Source: an uncultured Pseudomonadota bacterium
GTDB taxonomy: Bacteria > Pseudomonadota > Gammaproteobacteria > Steroidobacterales > Steroidobacteraceae
Reading direction: 5' to 3'
DNA length: 64,000 nucleotides
Assembly: GCA_902826575.1 (NCBI GenBank)
Contig: CADEFJ010000004.1
Coordinates: 1 to 64,000 of the forward strand
How positions within the stretch are numbered: the first letter of the stretch is position 1; every line of letters starts with the position of its first letter. The notes beneath the pieces are model-generated. The model was given only the letters and a program-made list of their open reading frames with translations, was not told where the DNA came from and searched no databases. A program made the position numbers and the translations under genes. Shown piece after piece: positions 18,122 to 26,961 of this stretch.

Positions 18122-19756
18122 TTGAGCGCACCCGCTGAGCTCTCGACATTCGAGCGTGCACTGCGCCTGCTCACCCGCGTGCGGGCGGGCGAAGGCCGCT
18201 GCGTCGCCTTGTTCGGGACCCACGCCTTCCTGATCATGGCGTCCTATTACGTGCTGAAGGCGCTGCGCGAATCGTTCCTGCTCGCCGGCGCGGCGGCCGA
18301 AGTGCGCAGCTACGCCGTCGCCGCCAACGGCATCGTGCTGATGTTGCTCGTGCCGATCTACAGCGCGGTGCGGCGCAGTGTCGACGGCCTGCGGCTGGTG
18401 CGCTTCCTGAGCGCGTTCTTCGCGCTGAACATCCTCATGTTCGCGATCGCGTATCCGTTTCGCACGAGCAAGTGGTTCGGCATCGTGTTCTTCATCTGGC
18501 TGAGTGTGTACGGCCTGATGGTGGTCGCACAGTTCTGGGCGCTTGCCGCGATCTCGTTCAACACCAAGAGCGGCCAGCGGCTGTTCCCCGCGATCATGCT
18601 GGGCGCCACCCTGGGCGCCCTGGCCGGTGCGCAGCTGACCGATCTCACGATCGTGCGCTTCGGTCCGCTGCCGTTGCTGCTGCTCGGCGCCGTGCTGCTC
18701 GCGGCGGGCAGCGCCCTGATCAGTCCGGAGACGCGCTCCGTGCCCGACGCGTCGCGCCCCGTATCGGGCACCGGCGTCGCAAAGCCGGTGACCTCGGTAT
18801 TCGGCGGCTTCAGCGTGGTGTTTCGCAGTCGCTATCTGCTGCTGGTCGCGACCTTCGTGGTCCTGCTCAACTGCATCGGCTCGACCGGCGACTACCTGCT
18901 CGCAGCGCTGATCAAGGCGCGCGCCGAAGTGCTCGCCGGCGCCGACGCTGTGCTGGCCGATCGCGAAGCCATCATCGGTTCGCTCTATGCGCGCTTCCAG
19001 CTGTGGGTCACCCTGGTCGGCGTGATCGTGCAGGCGCTGCTCGTGTCGCGCATCTACCGGGCGGTCGGCGTGCGCGGCGCGGTGCTGGTGCTGCCCGCGA
19101 TCGCGCTGTTCGTCTACGGCGCCATCGCGTTCGTGCCGGTGTTCTCGATGATCTACTTCGCGAAGATCCTCGAGAACTCGACCAACTACTCGTTGATGAA
19201 CACGACGCAACAGACGCTCTACCTGCCGACCAGCGCAGCGGAGAAGTTCGACGGCAAGACCACCATCGACACCTTCTTCTGGCGCTTCGGCGACATCCTC
19301 CAGGCTGGCATCGTGTTCGCCGGCCTCAACTGGCTCGGCTTCGGCTCGCGCGACTTTGCGATAGTGAACGCCGCGCTGTGTGTGGTCTGGATCGGCGTCG
19401 CGATACTGATCGGCCGCCATTACACCGCGCTGTCGCGCGCCGAGACGCAAAACACCGCGCCAGTGCGCCAGCACGAGCCGGATGACCTGCTCGTCCACCC
19501 CGGCCGCCCGATCGATCACGTGCTGCCGGCGGGGACCTTTTTCGACCCGGATCCAGGCGATGTCCTCGCCTTCGAGGCGCGGCTCGCGGGCGGCGCGCCG
19601 CTGCCGCAGTGGCTCGAGTTCGACACGGCGATGGCGAGATTTACCGGGACGGCGCCGCCCGACTTCGTGCTCGAGGAGCGGATCGAGATCGTCGCGAGCG
19701 ACATGGACAGCGCCACCGCGATCGCCATCATCAGGATGCGTCGGGTAACAGCCTGA
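18122..19756 (+). CDS. NTT (Npt1/Npt2)-like transporter with C-terminal Ig-like extension
   Basis: This 544-residue protein has about twelve helices in residues 30-440 and resembles the Npt1/Npt2 nucleotide-transporter branch of MFS-like proteins (YYVLKALRESF, QFWALAAISFNTKSGQRLF, ENSTNYSLMNTTQQTLYLP). Members exchange ATP/ADP in obligate intracellular bacteria, but free-living relatives exist and their substrates are unknown. Residues 455-540 form a separate soluble module with PAGTFFDPDPGD, LPQWLEF and FTGTAP, the pattern of dystroglycan-type cadherin-like (CADG/He_PIG) domains. The proposed start is a TTG at 18122; no ATG fits. Confidence 0.75.
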   Translation: MSAPAELSTFERALRLLTRVRAGEGRCVALFGTHAFLIMASYYVLKALRESFLLAGAAAEVRSYAVAANGIVLMLLVPIYSAVRRSVDGLRLVRFLSAFFALNILMFAIAYPFRTSKWFGIVFFIWLSVYGLMVVAQFWALAAISFNTKSGQRLFPAIMLGATLGALAGAQLTDLTIVRFGPLPLLLLGAVLLAAGSALISPETRSVPDASRPVSGTGVAKPVTSVFGGFSVVFRSRYLLLVATFVVLLNCIGSTGDYLLAALIKARAEVLAGADAVLADREAIIGSLYARFQLWVTLVGVIVQALLVSRIYRAVGVRGAVLVLPAIALFVYGAIAFVPVFSMIYFAKILENSTNYSLMNTTQQTLYLPTSAAEKFDGKTTIDTFFWRFGDILQAGIVFAGLNWLGFGSRDFAIVNAALCVVWIGVAILIGRHYTALSRAETQNTAPVRQHEPDDLLVHPGRPIDHVLPAGTFFDPDPGDVLAFEARLAGGAPLPQWLEFDTAMARFTGTAPPDFVLEERIEIVASDMDSATAIAIIRMRRVTA

Positions 19757-20699
19757 TATCGCCCTTGTCGATCCGGCTCACGAGCCGCTGGCGGCGACGC
19801 TCGACCGCGCCGATTTCCGCGATGGTCAGTCCCAGCTGCAGCTGATCGCCGCGGCGGCGCACGCCGCGGCGCGTATCGAAATTGGCGCCGCGTTCTCGCG
19901 GCTGCCATCGCGAGTCGACCAGTTCGTACTGCGCAATCACGCCGAGATGCGCACGCAGCTCCTCGAGCGTGAGCGAGCGCAGGCGATCGGCGAGCGCGCG
20001 ATCGACCGCATCGACATGCAGACTCTTCCAGAATACGCCGACATCGCTCTCTTCCGAGCCGAACGCGACGCCGTTGTCGATGGCCCAGGCGCGCACCGCG
20101 CTGCCCTCGCCCGTCAGCATCACGTTGCCGAGATTCGAATCCTTGTGTTCGATCAGGTAGGTGAGCACGTTCAGGCGGCTGATCGTGCGGGCGTATGCGG
20201 GATCGGCCGCGAAGCGGGCGGCGTCGATTTGCAGCCGATGGGGCGTTGCATCGGTGAGCCAGCACTGCACCACGAAGAGCACGGCGTTGGTGCCGCGCCA
20301 GGCTTCGACGCCTGCGGGATCGATGACATGGAACGCGGGCAGCGACTCCGAGCGCAGCACGATCGGAGGCACCACATCCTCGCCCGGCGGGTAGAGCAGT
20401 TGCGACATCGCGAGGGCCGCCAGTTCGTACCGCGGCTCATTGTTGAACGAGCTGGCGCCAGCGCCCGCGCGCCTGACCTTGATCTTGAACGGCTCCGGGC
20501 TCGCCGCCGTGTGGGCCATCGCCTTGCGGGTGATGTCCCTTTCGAACCGGACCGGCTCGGCATTCTCGATGATGAGTTGCGGCGCCGCCAGGGCGTCGAG
20601 CGTGCACGAGCCCTGTCCGGCGGCGGGTACGGGTTGCAGGGCAAGGGCCCCGCACAGCACCGCCGCACGCGCCGACCACCTGAGCAATTCGCATTCCAT
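19731..20699 (-). CDS. secreted protein with PI3/4-kinase-like catalytic pattern
   Basis: This 322-residue protein begins with a signal peptide (AVLCGALALQPVPAAGQG). The rest looks like an atypical kinase fold: a beta-rich N lobe (FKIKVRR), a helix with a candidate alpha-C Glu (PRYELAALAMSQLL), a catalytic-loop-like HKDSNLGNVML (Asp then Asn) and AIDNGVAF in the place of the metal-binding DFG/Asp strand. A C-terminal helix set follows (LADRLRSLTLEELRAHL). The same layout recurs in the C-terminal half of the protein at 27504. Its 3' end overlaps the transporter gene by 26 nt, tail to tail. Kinase activity is an inference from pattern only. Confidence 0.55.
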   Translation of the reverse strand: MECELLRWSARAAVLCGALALQPVPAAGQGSCTLDALAAPQLIIENAEPVRFERDITRKAMAHTAASPEPFKIKVRRAGAGASSFNNEPRYELAALAMSQLLYPPGEDVVPPIVLRSESLPAFHVIDPAGVEAWRGTNAVLFVVQCWLTDATPHRLQIDAARFAADPAYARTISRLNVLTYLIEHKDSNLGNVMLTGEGSAVRAWAIDNGVAFGSEESDVGVFWKSLHVDAVDRALADRLRSLTLEELRAHLGVIAQYELVDSRWQPRERGANFDTRRGVRRRGDQLQLGLTIAEIGAVERRRQRLVSRIDKGDIRLLPDAS

Positions 20700-20823
20700 C
20701 GCGACTCCCCGGCCCGCTTTCTGCTGGCGGACGTCGGCGAATCTTACACTCGGGCGGGCGCGGAGGTCCCTGTCGCCCGACTCCAGCGGCTAACTGATTG
20801 ATCGGATGAGCCGGCGATTCACG

Positions 20824-20839
20824 TGGCACCAAACTTGCT
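20824..20839 (+). promoter_or_regulatory. sigma-54 type -24/-12 promoter for the PEP-CTERM gene
   Basis: TGGCAC, a 5-nt spacer and TTGCT match the RpoN consensus exactly, with the invariant GG and GC doublets. Transcription would start about 12 nt after the GC, giving a leader of about 67 nt before the ATG at 20917. PEP-CTERM/exosortase genes are a known class of RpoN-dependent genes, controlled with the PrsK/PrsR two-component pair, which fits this position. Confidence 0.75.
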
Positions 20840-20886
20840 GCGACTGTGTCCTCACGGGCGTCGTCAGGGATGCGGCCTGCCGGCAC

Positions 20887-20903
20887 CTGAAACGGAATTT
20901 CAG
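20887..20903. repeat. inverted repeat in the PEP-CTERM leader
   Basis: CTGAAA and TTTCAG form a perfect 6-bp inverted repeat with a 5-nt centre (CGGAA), ending where the GGGGAG ribosome-binding site begins, about 13 nt before the ATG. It could be an operator or a small hairpin next to the Shine-Dalgarno sequence. No function can be assigned from sequence alone. Confidence 0.5.
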
Positions 20904-20916
20904 GGGAGTCGCCAAG

Positions 20917-21771
20917 ATGTTCCCCAAACCGGTGTCCGGCTTACTGGTCGCAAGCCTCGCTGTGGCCCTCCTGCCGATCGGGACCGCCGAAGCGCGGCGC
21001 GTGGCGGTCGATTTCGGCGGCTCGTTCCCATCCCAGGGCAGCGATTGGCAGTTCCCGTCGACGTTCTACGCGCCGTCCGACCTGCCCACCACCGGCACGC
21101 TCGGATTCACCTACCAGGGTTTCTCTGGCACCGACCTGAACATCGGCGGTGCGACGTTCACCGGGTTCTGCATGTTCGAAGATGGCGCCTTCTCGTTGAC
21201 CCAGTCGGGTGGCGGTTGCAGCGATTCCGGTAGCGCGCTCTTCAATCTGGCTGCCGGTCTCGACCTGGTCGGCAGCGACACCGCGGACAATCCATTTGCC
21301 ACCGGTGCCATGTTCGTTTCCCACGGCTATTCCGCCGACTATCTCATCGACGCGGAACCCGGCGAAGCCGATCCGTACGCCCTCGAAGATGCGGTGACGT
21401 CGCTGCGCTTCACCTGGTACGACATGGCCAATGCCGCCACACCCGACACGCCACAGTACCAGCTGCAGGCGTATATCTACTTCCTCGGCGGCGGCGACTT
21501 CGGCCTCGACCTGCGCTACGGCGGCGGGCCATTCACGGGGGCCACGCAATCGATCAGTTTCAATGGCGAATCGCTGTACAGCAGCGAAAGCCCTCCCGTG
21601 GAATTGAACAACTATTTCTTCTGCTTCAGCGGCGGTGCGCTCGCCGATTGCCCGTCCGGCGAGGACCCGCCGCCGACCGGTGTGCCGGAGCCCGCCACCG
21701 GAGCGCTGCTGCTCGCCGGCCTGTTGGGCCTGGCGGTGCTCCAGCGGCGCAAGCTTCGCGGCATTATCTAG
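20917..21771 (+). CDS. PEP-CTERM sorting domain protein
   Basis: This 284-residue secreted protein has an N-terminal signal peptide (VSGLLVASLAVALLPIGTAEA) and a Gly/Ser/Thr-rich, probably beta-sandwich body (about 30-250) with a CF...CSDSG cysteine pair. It ends in a typical PEP-CTERM tail: VPEPATGALLLAGLLGLAVL followed by the basic cluster QRRKLRG. Such tails are cleaved by exosortase (EpsH), and the proteins are exported to the surface or the exopolysaccharide matrix. No exosortase gene is in the window. The ATG at 20917 has a good GGGGAG site upstream. Confidence 0.85.
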   Translation: MFPKPVSGLLVASLAVALLPIGTAEARRVAVDFGGSFPSQGSDWQFPSTFYAPSDLPTTGTLGFTYQGFSGTDLNIGGATFTGFCMFEDGAFSLTQSGGGCSDSGSALFNLAAGLDLVGSDTADNPFATGAMFVSHGYSADYLIDAEPGEADPYALEDAVTSLRFTWYDMANAATPDTPQYQLQAYIYFLGGGDFGLDLRYGGGPFTGATQSISFNGESLYSSESPPVELNNYFFCFSGGALADCPSGEDPPPTGVPEPATGALLLAGLLGLAVLQRRKLRGII

Positions 21772-21856
21772 AGCCCTGCATTGCAGGCGCGGCCTCGCAC
21801 TCGCGGGGCCGCGCGGCATTGTCCGCGGCACACGCGTTCAGTAATGTCGGCTGGAC

Positions 21857-24800
21857 GTGGACACGTTCCGGATATTCCTGTCCTCTCCCGGTGATGTCGC
21901 CGAAGAGCGGCTGATTGCCCGGCGCGTCATCGATCGGTTGCGGGGCGAGTTCGCCGGCCGCATCGGTATCGAACCGATTTTCTGGGAGCACGAGCCGCTC
22001 GTCGCCTCGGCCTCCTTTCAGGACCAGCTGCCGCATCCGGCGGATTCCGACGCGGCGATCTGCGTGTTGTGGTCGCGCCTCGGCACGCGATTGCCGCCGA
22101 CGTTTCGCAAGCCCGACGGCAGTCCCTACGAGTCGGGAACTGAATTCGAATTCGAGGACGCGCTGTCCGGCCACCGGCGACACGGCAGGCCCGCGCTGAT
22201 CGTCTATCGCAAGACCGCCCCGCCGCTGCTCGATGCCGACGACGACGCACAGTCGCTCGAGCGCCTGAAGCAGAAGCAGGCGCTCGACGCCTTCGTGCGC
22301 CGCTGGTTCCATGACGAAACGGACGGCACGCTGCGCGCCGCGTTTCATCCCTTCGCGGATCCCGCGCAGTTCGAGGAACTGATCGAGATCCACCTGCGCA
22401 AACTGATCGCCCGCAAGTATCCCGAGGCTGTCGGCTCCGCGCGCACTGACACCGCGACCTGGCGCCACGAATCACCGTTTCGCGGCCTCCAGGCCTTCGA
22501 CTTCGATCACGCGCCGATCTTCTTCGGCCGCACCGCGGCGATAGGCGAGATGATCGCGGCCCTGCGCCGGCAGGACGCCGCGAACCGGCCGTTCCTGCTC
22601 GTTATCGGCGCGAGCGGCAGCGGCAAGTCGTCGGTCGTGCGCTCCGGCCTGCTGCCTGTGCTCACCCAGCCAGGCGTCATCGAGGACATTGTCGAATGGC
22701 GGCGGGTCGAATTGCGTCCGCGGGACCGCAACGGCGATCTCTGCGCACTGCTCGCGGAGACGCTGGGCAATACGGCGACGCTTGCGAACCCCACACCAGG
22801 GCGACGCACCGTGCTCGTCATCGACCAGTTCGAGGAGCTGTTTGCGGACGAGCGCATCGACCACGCGGAACGTGAGCGCTTCCTCGCACGGCTCGCGCAG
22901 CTGACGGCCACCCGGGCGCTGTGGACGATCGCCACGCTGCGCAGTGATTTCTACCCGCGCTGCGTCGAGCACGACGCGCTCGTCGCGCTCAAGGCCGGCG
23001 ACGGCCAGTATGACCTGCGCGCCCCGACACCGGCGGAGATCGGCCAGGTCATTCGTCTTCCGGCGGCCGCTGCCGGTCTTCGATTCGAAACCCGCGTCGA
23101 CGGCGGCGAGGGCCTCGACGAAGTGCTGCGTGACGAGGCGATGCGCAGCCCCGAGGCGCTGCCGTTGCTCGAGTTCGCGCTCGAAGAGTTGTACAAGCGC
23201 CGCGCCTCCGACGGAACACTGACCTTTGCCGCTTATCGTGATATCGGCGGCGTCGAGGGCGCGCTGGCACAGCGCGCCGAGGAAGTGTTCAGCGCGCTGC
23301 CTGCGGCGACCCAGGCCAGCCTGCCGCTCGCGTTGCGAAGGCTGGTCGGCGTCGCATCGGACAGCGCCGCTGCGTTCAGCCGGCGCAGCGCGCCGCTCGG
23401 CGCATTCCCCGAAGGACCGCAGCGCGATCTCGTGCACGCATTGGTCGAGGCGCGCCTGTGCATATCGGAGCTCGGGGGCGATGGCCGTCCGGTGGTGTCG
23501 ATCGCGCATGAAGCATTGCTGCGCCACTGGCCCCGGGTGCGCGCGTGGCTCGACGAGAATCGCGATCTGCTCCGCGCGCGCGGCCGGCTTGCCGTGTCCG
23601 CCGAGCGCTGGGAGCAGGAAGGCCGCCGCCCCGATCTGCTTCTCGCAAGCGGGCGACCGCTCGAGGAGGCGCTTTCGGTCGTCGAGGCGAACGTCGACAT
23701 CACGCCGGTGGAGCAGTCATTGATCACGGCGTCGCGGGCACGGGCGCGGCGCGCGAAGAGCCTGCGAGTGGCGGCAGTCGCCGGCCTCGCGGCACTTGCA
23801 ATCGCCGCTTCGGTCGCGGCAGTGGTCGCCACCTCGCAGCGCCAGCGCGCGCAGACCGAGGCGTCCACGACCGAGGAGACCATGAATTTCATGGTCTCGC
23901 TGTTCACGCTGGCCGATCCCACGGAGGCCCGTGCCAACGAGTTCACGGTGCGCGAGATGCTGGATCGCGGCGCGGCGGACGTGCAGCGGCAACTGCGCGA
24001 CCGGCCGGCCGTGCGCTCGAGCCTGATGACAGCTATGGGACGCGCGTACACCGGGCTCGGCCTGCCATCGCCCGCACAGGAGCTGCTGCGGGAGGCACTG
24101 GCGGTGCGCGAACGGGAGACAGGGTCAGCATCGCGCGCCACCATCGAAACGCGCCGGGCCCTGGCGGCCGCGAGCTACCTCGACGGTGCATACGACGGGG
24201 CGGAGCAGCAGTATCGAATTGCGCTCGATGCCGCGCGGCGGCTCGGCCCGGATGGCGATGCACTGGTGGCCAGCACACTGGTCGGCCTGGGCGACGCGCT
24301 TTCGCAGCGCGGTGCCGATGCCGAGGCGGAGAGCGCATACCGCGAGGCGCTGCAGATCGATACGCGACTCTACGGCGCGCAGGGCACGGAGACCGCCCAG
24401 ACGATGCAGGGACTCGCGATCACGCTGTATTACATGGAGAACTACGCGGAGGCCGAGCAGCTCACGCGGCAGAGCCTCGCGATACGGCGCCGGGAACTCG
24501 GCGAGAATCACTGGAAGGTCGCCGACAGCCTCAATCACCTGGGGGCGATCTATTACCAGACCGGCCGCTATGGGGAGGCCGTGGACGTCTGGAAGGAGTG
24601 CCTGTCGGTTTCCGACAAGTGGGCCGGACCGGACCATCCGGAGAACGGCACCGTTGCCAACAATATCGGCCGCGGACTGCTGATCGACGGCAGGCTCGAC
24701 GAGGCAGAACCTTATTTCGTGCGTCATCTCGACCTGATCCGGCGCACCAAACCCCCGGGCCACGACGACCTGATCCTGCCGCTCAACAGTCTCGCGATGA

Positions 24801-25228
24801 TCGATTTCGCGCGGCGCCATTATCGTGACGCGGAGGCTAAACTCGACGAAGCCCTGGCAATTGCCGAGAAGCAGAATCACCGCATGCGCGACCAGGTCCT
24901 GACCAACCTTGCCGACGTCTACGCGAAGACAGGCCGCGCATCGCAGGCCGAAGCCCTGCTGAACCGCGCGCGGAGGCTGCTCGAGGAGCAGTATCCACTC
25001 GAGGAGATGCCGCAAGAGGCTTGGCGCTATGCTCTGCAGGATGCCGCGCGCGCGTCGGCTTACTCGTCCGGGAAGCGCTACGGGGAAGCGCAGGCCTTGC
25101 TCGACAAGGCCCTGCCGGTCATCCGTGCACGCTTCGGGGAACAGCGTTACTACACAAAGGACCTCGAACAACGGCTCGCCGCGGTGAAACGCGCCCGGGC
25201 CAAACCGAAAGTGGCCGCGAATGACTGA
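21857..25228 (+). CDS. DUF4062-nSTAND1 ATPase-TPR protein
   Basis: This 1123-residue protein is the first gene of a tight three-gene module. Residues 1-115 are DUF4062 (FRIFLSSPGDVAEER; the TEFEFEDA acidic motif near 95-102), a TIR-related fold. Residues 195-560 are a STAND NTPase of the nSTAND1 type (FRGLQAFDFDHAPIFFGR, Walker A GASGSGKSS with Lys257, Walker B VLVIDQFEELF with Asp323). One transmembrane helix follows (about 638-660), then about ten TPR-like repeats (690-1110). Effector-like N terminus, ATPase switch and C-terminal repeats match the plan of STAND immune sensors such as Avs proteins. The start is GTG at 21857. Its trigger and effect are unknown. Confidence 0.88.
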   Translation: MDTFRIFLSSPGDVAEERLIARRVIDRLRGEFAGRIGIEPIFWEHEPLVASASFQDQLPHPADSDAAICVLWSRLGTRLPPTFRKPDGSPYESGTEFEFEDALSGHRRHGRPALIVYRKTAPPLLDADDDAQSLERLKQKQALDAFVRRWFHDETDGTLRAAFHPFADPAQFEELIEIHLRKLIARKYPEAVGSARTDTATWRHESPFRGLQAFDFDHAPIFFGRTAAIGEMIAALRRQDAANRPFLLVIGASGSGKSSVVRSGLLPVLTQPGVIEDIVEWRRVELRPRDRNGDLCALLAETLGNTATLANPTPGRRTVLVIDQFEELFADERIDHAERERFLARLAQLTATRALWTIATLRSDFYPRCVEHDALVALKAGDGQYDLRAPTPAEIGQVIRLPAAAAGLRFETRVDGGEGLDEVLRDEAMRSPEALPLLEFALEELYKRRASDGTLTFAAYRDIGGVEGALAQRAEEVFSALPAATQASLPLALRRLVGVASDSAAAFSRRSAPLGAFPEGPQRDLVHALVEARLCISELGGDGRPVVSIAHEALLRHWPRVRAWLDENRDLLRARGRLAVSAERWEQEGRRPDLLLASGRPLEEALSVVEANVDITPVEQSLITASRARARRAKSLRVAAVAGLAALAIAASVAAVVATSQRQRAQTEASTTEETMNFMVSLFTLADPTEARANEFTVREMLDRGAADVQRQLRDRPAVRSSLMTAMGRAYTGLGLPSPAQELLREALAVRERETGSASRATIETRRALAAASYLDGAYDGAEQQYRIALDAARRLGPDGDALVASTLVGLGDALSQRGADAEAESAYREALQIDTRLYGAQGTETAQTMQGLAITLYYMENYAEAEQLTRQSLAIRRRELGENHWKVADSLNHLGAIYYQTGRYGEAVDVWKECLSVSDKWAGPDHPENGTVANNIGRGLLIDGRLDEAEPYFVRHLDLIRRTKPPGHDDLILPLNSLAMIDFARRHYRDAEAKLDEALAIAEKQNHRMRDQVLTNLADVYAKTGRASQAEALLNRARRLLEEQYPLEEMPQEAWRYALQDAARASAYSSGKRYGEAQALLDKALPVIRARFGEQRYYTKDLEQRLAAVKRARAKPKVAAND

Positions 25229-26951
25229 CGCCGAGAATCACGCCATGCCGACGCCGCTGCCCGCCGCCATTCCGCTCGTCATCGGCGTGACCGGTCACCG
25301 CGACCTGGTCGAGGACGAGGTGCCCGCGATCCGCGGGCGCGTCCGCGAGTTCCTGCTGGGCCTGAAGGAAAGCCGGCCGCATACCCCGCTGATCGTGGCC
25401 TCGCAGCTCGCGGAGGGTGCCGATCTGCTGGTCGCCGAGGAAGCGCTGGCATTGGGTCTCGAGCTCGTGTTCGTGCAGCCGCTGCCACTGGCCGACTATC
25501 GCGCGCAATTCTCGGACTACGGCGAACACGAGCGTTTCGATGCGCTGCGCGGCGTGTCGCGGCTGGTCGATCTCGCGACGGAGGAACCGGCCCACGACCG
25601 CGACGCGCTGTACGCCATAGCCGGCGATTTCGTGGCGCGCTATTGCTACATCCTGCTGGCATTGTGGGACGGCAAACCCGCGGCCGGCCCGGGCGGCACG
25701 GCGGCAGTGGTCGAGTACCGCCTCGCATCGAAAGGCGGCGCGCGACCGGCCAACCGGGAACTCGAGCTCGTTCTTGGCGAAGCTGACAATTCGCTCGTCT
25801 ATCACATCCCGGTCTCGCGCGCGCGCGTGAACGGCGAGACCAACGGCCACGCGCCGCTGGCCTCCGGGTATCTGCACGAATACGCCGGCGGTCATTCGGC
25901 CCTGCACGACAGGATGCCCGAGCAGTGCCGGCTCGTGCTGGATCGCACCGAAGAGTTCAACCGTGCCGCTGCACAGGATCCGCAGAGTGCCGCAGACGGC
26001 AATGGCGCGCCCTTCGTCGGCGCGCCGGCGGCATTCCAGCGTTGTGCGCGGTTGATCGCGGTCTCGGACCGGCTCGCGGGCCGGCTGCGCCAGCGCCTGA
26101 TGCGGCTCACCTCCTGGACTTACGCGATCGGCGCGGTCATGGGCTGCGCCTTCGTGCTCTACTCCAAGATCCCGGCGATGTGGGGACTCATCTACGTATT
26201 TTTCGGCGCGGCCCTCACGACGATCGCGCTCAGTCGTCACGTGGAGCGGCGTGGCCTGCATCGCGACCACCTCGAGTACCGGGCCTTGTGCGAGGGCTTG
26301 CGGGTGCAGTTCTACCTGCGCGTCGCGGGTGTGCGCGACGAGGGCAGGCTGCACACCGGCGATGAGAGTTTCCTGCGCCGCCAGGACCCGGAGCTCGACT
26401 GGATCAGGAACGCGATGCGCGCAGTCGACTTCGAAATGCATGACGCCGGTCGCAACGGCATCCCGGGCGGCATCGAGCATGCGATCGAGACGTGGATAGG
26501 CTCGCTCGATCCCGTCCGGGAGCGCGGCGTCGGCCAGTTGGCCTACTTCTGGCGCGCCGGCGAGCGCCGACGCCACCTGATCACGCTCACTGAACGCACC
26601 GGCGCCATCACCCTCGTGATCGGTCTCACCGCAGCGGCGTTCCTGTGCTTCGTCCCGGTCCTGCACCTGCCCTACGTGAAGACGCCGCTCGTCGTGCTCA
26701 TGGGCCTGTTGCCGCTCGTCGCCGGCCTGCTCGAAGCCTGGCTGCAGAAATCGGCGGCCAAGGAACTCGCGCGCCAGTACAGCTACATGTACCGCCTTTT
26801 CGACGAGGCCCGCGCCCAGCTGCAGTGCATCGCGGGCGACGAGCGCCGCCGCGCGGTCCTTCATGCGCTGGGGCGCGCCGCGCTCGCGGAACATTCCACC
26901 TGGGTATTGCTCAACCGCGATCGCAAACTCCGCCATCTGCCCGCGCACTAG
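25221..26951 (+). CDS. SLOG-like sensor fused to SLATT-like membrane modules
   Basis: The 576-residue protein overlaps the STAND gene by 8 nt, so translation is probably coupled. The N-terminal 250 residues form a Rossmann-like domain starting VIGVTGHRD (residues 20-28) with ASQLAEGADLLVAEEAL, as in SLOG/LOG-type nucleotide-binding domains. Two helix pairs follow (about 298-338 and 463-509). Each is flanked by charged helices, the first by HRDHLEYRALCEGLRVQFYL, a pattern typical of SLATT membrane proteins predicted to act as pores or effectors in conflict systems. An ATG at 25245 is an alternative start. The nucleotide ligand and pore activity are inferred from family resemblance. Confidence 0.65.
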   Translation: MTDAENHAMPTPLPAAIPLVIGVTGHRDLVEDEVPAIRGRVREFLLGLKESRPHTPLIVASQLAEGADLLVAEEALALGLELVFVQPLPLADYRAQFSDYGEHERFDALRGVSRLVDLATEEPAHDRDALYAIAGDFVARYCYILLALWDGKPAAGPGGTAAVVEYRLASKGGARPANRELELVLGEADNSLVYHIPVSRARVNGETNGHAPLASGYLHEYAGGHSALHDRMPEQCRLVLDRTEEFNRAAAQDPQSAADGNGAPFVGAPAAFQRCARLIAVSDRLAGRLRQRLMRLTSWTYAIGAVMGCAFVLYSKIPAMWGLIYVFFGAALTTIALSRHVERRGLHRDHLEYRALCEGLRVQFYLRVAGVRDEGRLHTGDESFLRRQDPELDWIRNAMRAVDFEMHDAGRNGIPGGIEHAIETWIGSLDPVRERGVGQLAYFWRAGERRRHLITLTERTGAITLVIGLTAAAFLCFVPVLHLPYVKTPLVVLMGLLPLVAGLLEAWLQKSAAKELARQYSYMYRLFDEARAQLQCIAGDERRRAVLHALGRAALAEHSTWVLLNRDRKLRHLPAH

Positions 26952-26961
26952 GATTTCCACC

